Positions 58,501 to 64,000 of a stretch of 64,000 nucleotides of DNA are shown one piece after another. This DNA is from Mesaphorura yosii (Eukaryota > Arthropoda > Collembola > Poduromorpha > Tullbergiidae). Below the pieces are notes generated by a model. That model searched no databases. It was given only the letters and a program-made list of their open reading frames with translations, and was not told the DNA's origin. Both the position numbers and the translations under genes were made by a program. Location: positions 248,001 through 312,000 of the forward strand of contig WIXG01000003.1 in NCBI GenBank assembly GCA_009869945.1, read 5' to 3'. Within the stretch, counting starts at the first letter, position 1; each line of letters opens with the position of its first letter.

Positions 58501-61429
58501 GCCTCATCGTCGTGTCATTCCGAGCCGTGCGCCGGCCGGCGTGGCATTCGCGTATTTCGTGCGATGATTTCGGAAATTAGACTTCCGTATATTTTAAGCT
58601 TGCATAGCCTGGTCTGTCCGCCGGCCCTCATATTATAATTATGTAATCGAACCAAAGTACATAACAGACTAAGGTGCACTCTTATAATTCAGTGTCATGC
58701 TCTGTGGGCTGTGACCCCGCAATCTTTGCTGTCTTGTGTGACATTTGCACTGAAAATACATTAGGACGCTGCAATTCACCCTAAGCGATAACGTAACGCC
58801 ATTTTATGTCACGTCATGCCAAGTTTAAGGAACCGCTTTGGTCGCGGCGTGGTCGTGGTCACGAACATGAGCAGCCCAGCAAGTGTTTTTATCTTGCTTT
58901 ATTGACTACCTCAGATTAGAAGTGCATTATTACACGGTACGGATACGGCAAAATGCATAACTCTTGGCTCGCTAACAGCGAGTGCATTACGCTACGACTG
59001 CCGGCTCTGCTTATGCATTCGTCAACTTTCACTGCGTCTGAATAATTCATAACCCAGGAATTATCATGATCACTGTCATTATCTTGGGTAAGCCTCTAAT
59101 TGTCAGAGTGCATGAATTCGTGTGTCTTTCAGCGAGGTATTTTCCGTTCATTACCACATTGCATTTTTGCATTTGTCTAAACAAATGGGAAGTACATTGT
59201 TTCAGTTTCAAAATCTGAAATAGAAAAGAATCGACGGTTGACAGTTTAACTACAATAAAGACTAAACTGCACTGTTCTGTTCTGTCTTGTATTCGGTTAT
59301 TGAATGTTAAAATTCTGTACAATAAATGCAAAAGACAACGAAATTGACAGAGATCTTGAGTTTCTTGAAGGCACAGAAGATCTTGAAGTGGTAGATGAAA
59401 CCATGGCTTTCAATTTCATTGCTGCACGAATTATGACTAATATCGTGACAATTCTTAATTTTTAAGTTCTGAAACGTTTTGGTAATGTAAAGCGTAATGC
59501 AACGTAAACGTAAACTGCAATAAGAAATGACTGAAACGAGAGAATGACAATGACAACTAAATAATTGCGCATTACGCGACGGCGACGAGATATGCGAGGC
59601 ATTTCATTTTCGTATACAATAATTTCCGTCAGATGTATTCTCTTTTCCATGCACTGATTATTAAAGAGTGCTAATTGTAGCAATTGCAATTCTTCATTAA
59701 AAGGTAAAGATAGCAGCGCTACACGAATCTTAAATTAATTACTACTACCTCCTTCACGGCACAGAATTCTCTACAATTCCAATTCGCTCGTCGCTGTCGC
59801 CGTTTACGGGTTCTTTTTGTTTTAGAAACGAAAGTTGAAATTTCATGTATCATGTTTCACGACACATTAATTTGGGCATTAATCTGACTGTTAATGGAGT
59901 GGTAATTAATCTTAAATACCTCATATTCATATTCAAGCTGACTTTCAAGTTTCATACGGGATTTTAGAAGCAGATCAGGATCTGAAACTAAACGAGGGGT
60001 CTGCGGCTGTAGTTGTGGCTTAATAATTGCGGCGGAGGCGCAGATTTTCAAATGATCGACTGCTCTCAAGTCGAGCACCACAAGTTTCGCGGTAGTTACC
60101 CCGTATTCGCTTAGCTTAGAAACGCGTAGGAAATGCGCAAAGACAGACAGTTGTAACAGTAATTTATACGCCTACCTGCTGCGCCTGTCGCATTTTTCTA
60201 ATTGCTCTGTTTACATGTCATTTGCTACTTGCAAACCAAGGAGGCCAATTATTTTTCGCATGTCACTATTTTTACAACATAAATTAAGAGATTTGTGTTT
60301 ATGGGCTGTGAGAGATGAAACCGAAAGCAACAATAACAATAGCAATGTGAAAATGTACTCGACTCTTCGACTGACAAACACTTTCAGACTTCAGACCGTG
60401 CAGACCTGCAGGTGCACTTCATTGTTCTCGCATCCTAAAGTATGAGATTGGCAACTCGTGTCGTCTTAGCTTAGCGTGGCGCACGATGAAGTACTTAATG
60501 GCTATGTCTGAGCCAAAAGGCGTAACGATTTTAAACAAATTCAGAAGATCTCATTGGGAATTTTGATTGCATAAATTCGTGACAGTGAATCGGCCGTGAG
60601 TTCGACTAGGCACGAGTTGGAATGCACTAGAAGAACGATAAGTTGAAAGTCAATAAGTTCGAGGTTCGCCCCAGAAGGTTCAACAAGACAATAAAATAAA
60701 ACATTAGAACATTTAGCGCTACAGTCTGGGGGATTGCCGGACTCCGACAATCTAAACAGAATTATCCATGGTTGGGAACAATTGGCCGGGAACATTTGTT
60801 CCGGGGGAGTTGTTCCGACAATTGTTTCCAGACACTTGCTCCAAGGAAACGCTGGAACAACCTGCTGGTTCGAACTGACTCAAACTACTAGACCTGCCGC
60901 CCTTCTTAGTGCGTGATCGAACGCGTGCCTCGTCGAAGTCGTGATCGATTTACACACATAACTTCGCACTGAAGTTAGTTCAAACTCATGATTTTCGAAC
61001 TTGTGACGGACAGGGAATCAATCAGTCAGCTCTACTTCAAAATTCCCTGCAATCCAACGAAACTCGCAGAATTCAATTAAATTGAAGCATTCAACTATTT
61101 AATAATTTTACGCTATTGTGTTCCAACATAATTGCAGCATTTGATAGTAATCCAGTTAGTCATAAATGACTTTAACAAGCTTAACTTAATGATAACATGA
61201 ATGTTGTATACTAATTAAGGCCGCGATTATGTAAGCGCAAACATGCAACACATTACATCAAAATGTCATTTTAAACCACACGCTTCTAATTAAATTCGTC
61301 TTGAGGGATTTGGCTGTAAAATCGTCAGTTTCGCGCTTCTGTGGTGGAAACTTTGAAAATCTTTATTTACGAACTCTTAAATAATATCAGTTTATGATCA
61401 ATGAACACAGTTCACGCTCTCATAGACTT
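55555..61429. other. Long gene-free stretch
   Basis: Nearly 6 kb upstream of Tweedle. Open frames are short (at most 101 codons), A/T-driven and without motifs. Degraded copies of the 28-bp repeat lie at about 60768-60850. It could hold distant exons or control DNA of Tweedle; none could be supported. Confidence 0.55.
60768..60850. repeat. Degraded copies of the 28-bp dispersed repeat
   Basis: GGGAACAATT and GAACATTTGTTCC followed by CAATTGTTTCCAGACA, the last matching the unit at 40060. The spacing is looser and more diverged than at 40 kb, and part is inverted. Confidence 0.5.
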
Positions 61430-62620
61430 TTATTGACGTACGAAATCAGAACCGGGTGATGACGTATTTTTGGAGGTCTTGTTTCCATTCGTCAGTGATT
61501 CGTCATTGTTGTTGAGTGTTGGCTTCATCGGAACAGTGGAGTTCTCAACCCTAGCTGCTATCATTCTGTGAATCCCTGATTTAGGTGGTCGAATTCTTGC
61601 TCGTGATCGTTGAGGTTGAGGATGGTGACAATGCACGTGAAAGCCGTGGCGTGGGGATTGTGATCGCTTGCGAGTTTCAGCTGCCATTGCGTATTCTAAT
61701 CCGGCAGAACGGATTGCTGATTGGGGATCTCAAGTCTCGATCTTCTGACAAATTGGCTAAATTGGAAATATGGCGATTTTGACAAGTTAGGATCAAGCCG
61801 GTAAGATGATGTCGTTTTGTGCTCAAGTGGGTCGAGATACTTGAGCAGCGGCGACGGTGGAGCTTCTTTCTTCTTTTGCTGTCTTTGCCTTTGGCAGAAT
61901 TTCACTGATGCAGGTGCTCTGCGTGGACGCGCCATGATTATGGACTCGTCAGCCATTTCAGATTGGGATTTTTTACAACAAGCATCTCTCGGTGACGACA
62001 GTGATGCTATCCAAGAATAAATTTCCACAGATTTGTTCAGAGATAGGTTTTCGTTGGCAGCAAGCTCACAAATTCTTGATGATTCATTTCCTTCATTCTC
62101 AGGTTGTTGCGCTGATTCCATTCGCAAAGCAACTTTCGATTCCCGTGGAGTATTCTCTTCCAGGTTTACTAAATCGTGCAGAAACGGATTTGTCGGGTAC
62201 AAATCAGGTTCAGAATTTTGAACTCGAGCGCCGGGATCCGGTCGCTCTTGGCGTTTCTCATGAAGCGCTGTTTTGAGCAGTTTTGACGATAGCGGATTGA
62301 GAACATGAGTCACCTTTCCATGGAAGGCTTCTTTGCTGAGTGTTCCTGTTTCCTCCAATATGTTGCTCAGATTTGGAAGAAGAGGTAGCGTTGACGTGGG
62401 CGTTCTGCTTTCCGGCCATATTAATTTCGAGACAGGATTCTTGGACGGCTGAAGTTGCGTAGTGGAGGCGTGATCACCGCAACCACGGTTTTTGACAGTG
62501 ACACCTTTTGGTTTTGGTTTCACAGGCGCCGGTGGTGCCGGAGCCGCTGGAGTGACTGTGATTCGTTTAATTGGGATTCCACCTTTAATATATGAGATAG
62601 ATTCTATCTTGTTGAAGTCA
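61430..62620 (-). CDS. Unrecognised basic Ser/Pro/Lys-rich protein, gene structure unresolved
   Basis: Two overlapping open frames in different phases look coding. The upstream one (about 62620 to 61696) reads GGIPIKRITVTPAAPAPPAP, NPVSKLIWPESRTPTSTLP, PTNPFLHDLVNLEENTPRES and MARPRRAPASVKFCQRQRQ. The downstream one (about 61725 to 61430) reads MAAETRKRSQSPRHGF and ARIRPPKSGIHRMIAARVEN. An intron or a phase break should join them, but no convincing donor/acceptor pair was found. No in-frame ATG opens the first frame near its 5' end, so a further 5' exon is possible. A TATA box (62706-62713, minus) would start transcription near 62680. The protein is basic and probably disordered; no domain is recognised. 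Confidence 0.35.
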
Positions 62621-62705
62621 CTGCTACGGGTTTTGTGATTTGCGTTCGTGCATTTGTTGTGCTGATGGTGGTGGCTTGGGGCTTGTCACTGCTTTCTTTC
62701 GGTTT

Positions 62706-62713
62706 CTTTTATA
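62706..62713 (-). promoter_or_regulatory. TATA box upstream of the unrecognised gene
   Basis: TATAAAAG on the minus strand with CAGT-type initiator sequence about 30 bp downstream. Confidence 0.5.
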
Positions 62714-63052
62714 CTCCATACTTCAAACTTGACTTTTCCACGCTTGACTTTACACTGCTTTTAATAAAAGGTCAGCTTGAAATCAAGTTTAGCGTGATGG
62801 AGTCAAATATGGTTCCAGCGGGCACTTCAGACAGACGCGAAGGTGGAGATTCAAGCGGGTAATTAGAGGTCAAGCAACAATGCTGACTGCAATGAAATCA
62901 AGGGACCTAATTCGAATCATAGGTTTTTAATGTTAAAGCTGCTGGGAACCGGGTAATTGCATAGGCAGTTATGTAAGATTTCTTGCGATAAAATTCAATA
63001 CAAGCAAGCCAGTATATGATATATGCCACGCCACGATTTGTGCTCGCACTTC

Positions 63053-63927
63053 TCAGAAGTATCGATGAATTCTGTCCCAAATCGAGTCGAATATTTTCTT
63101 CGCCTCCTGCTTCGAGTCTTTCCATATTTTTGGCAAATCAATGCAAAATACATTCGAATTCTCGCTCGATGAGGCCGGGGTTGATACTGCCGAATCGGCC
63201 GACAGTAATGAGTTGTCATCGACGATTATTGCTTTGACCCTATTGTTGTCCCGAATCACTTCGAACTGCGGGTCAGGTCGACGCGATGAGGACGAAGGTT
63301 TCTTAGTTTCCGTTTCAACCTTGATTTCCAATGTTCCGCTCTGCAAATTAATGATGAATGTATAGATTACATCACATACGAGAAAAGCCCTATATCTGGT
63401 ATATTACCTGTGTTATTACTGGATTTGTATTCACACCACAAATATATTCACCGACGTCTTCGTGGTCAATGTCGTAAATGTAAAGTATGCTTTCCGTGAC
63501 AAGCCCTGAGCTCGGAATCACCGACAAAGAAATTTTCGGACTTTTAGATATTTTCAGTCCGTTCACGCCAAGCAAAATCTCTTTCTTGCCCTCCTGCCTC
63601 TTGAACCACATGATCTAAAAATAGAAGGGCAATGACAATGATGACACGTTTAAAGCCAGTGATGGCAGTGAATGATTGACAAATTACCCTTGCACTTCCA
63701 AGATTCTTCACAATACACGCGAAATCCGCATTTGTTCCAATGGGAGACGTGATGTTCTTCAACGGCGCCACAAATTCCGGGTGGATCTCTTTATAAGGTT
63801 CGATCTGCGTCGTGATTAATGCTGGAGCCGAATTGACATCCTGCACTACCGTGATCAAGTCGATCACAATGACGCCAAGGGCGATAATACTGATGAGATT
63901 AAAGTTAGACTGATTAGAAGACTTCAT
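63053..63927 (-). CDS. Small secreted or membrane-anchored single-Ig-domain protein
   Basis: Three exons (63688-63927, 63408-63614, 63053-63340) in consistent phase give 244 residues. The ATG at 63927 opens a hydrophobic leader (FNLISIIALGVIVIDLITVV), either a signal peptide or a signal anchor. One Ig domain follows, with the first Cys in NADFACIVKNLG, Trp in IMWFKRQ and the second Cys in DVGEYICGVNTN (the D-x-G-x-Y-x-C motif). It ends in TQSGTLEIKVE, a normal G strand. The tail is Ser-rich and ends amphipathic (KDSKQEAKKIFDSIWDR). Ig strand order and intron positions resemble the DPR/DIP/lachesin group, but those have two or three Ig domains, so this is not a clear member. Function unknown. 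Confidence 0.7.
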
Positions 63928-64000
63928 TTTGTACTGATTGCTGGCTACACTAAACACCGCAAAGACAGTTCAGCTCTTTTGACTTGTGATTGGCTCGGAT

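Noticed and set aside
1-64000. Virus-derived elements, LTR elements, CRISPR arrays, rRNA genes
   Set aside because: Looked for protease/RT/integrase/capsid motifs, paired long direct repeats, spaced short repeats and rRNA sequence; none seen.

Overview
The window is nuclear DNA of a small-genome animal, most likely an arthropod. It has short GT-AG introns (mostly 55-150 bp), AATAAA poly(A) signals, TATA boxes, and multi-exon genes on both strands with no operons. A Tweedle (DUF243) cuticle protein whose signal peptide is split by an intron points to the insect/pancrustacean line. A Psc-type Polycomb protein with a very long disordered tail agrees with that. BARD1, as far as I recall absent from Drosophila, argues against a higher fly. 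A springtail-like or other non-dipteran hexapod/pancrustacean would fit, but the species cannot be read from the sequence. I saw no virus-derived or LTR element.

Layout. 0.08-1.2 kb (+): 3' part of a saccharopine-dehydrogenase-like oxidoreductase, converging on a complete cathepsin B (-). 4.2-7.6 kb (+): classical 16-exon calpain, converging on an ER calumenin (-). 10.3-12.0 kb (+): a 10-cysteine Ly6-like protein whose third intron carries a long inverted repeat, converging on a 1229-residue Psc/Su(z)2-like PCGF RING protein (-). About 4.5 kb of gene-free DNA follows, then Cdc37 (+) and Vps41 (+). 28.6-31.5 kb: a head-to-head pair, a CATIP-like gene (-) and a DPY30-domain gene (+), both of families tied to cilia. 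31.5-38.5 kb (-): six tandem GNAT/arylalkylamine N-acetyltransferase-like genes, all with the same phase-0 intron. Three of them carry a perfect PAR-bZIP palindrome upstream. A metallothionein-like cysteine-rich frame lies between the fifth and sixth. 40.7-43.6 kb (+): BARD1 (RING, ankyrin, tandem BRCT). 47.5-49.2 kb (+): a secreted Pro/Gln/Tyr repeat protein. 53.6-55.6 kb (-): Tweedle with a run of in-frame cassette exons. 61.4-62.7 kb (-): an unrecognised basic gene with an unresolved structure. 63.05-63.93 kb (-): a small secreted single-Ig protein.

For most multi-exon genes I placed splice sites by hand and the summed exon lengths are divisible by three. Family names come from recognised motifs, not from a search. 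The main gene-free stretches are 2.7-4.2, 9.2-10.3, 17.0-21.5, 38.5-40.6, 43.6-47.3, 49.2-53.6 and 55.6-61.4 kb.

The genes do not form one pathway. Functional links are local: the N-acetyltransferase array (amine acetylation, as in cuticle tanning or amine inactivation), the cilia pair, two chromatin ubiquitin-RING proteins (Psc-like, BARD1), and extracellular structural proteins (Tweedle, Pro/Gln/Tyr protein).
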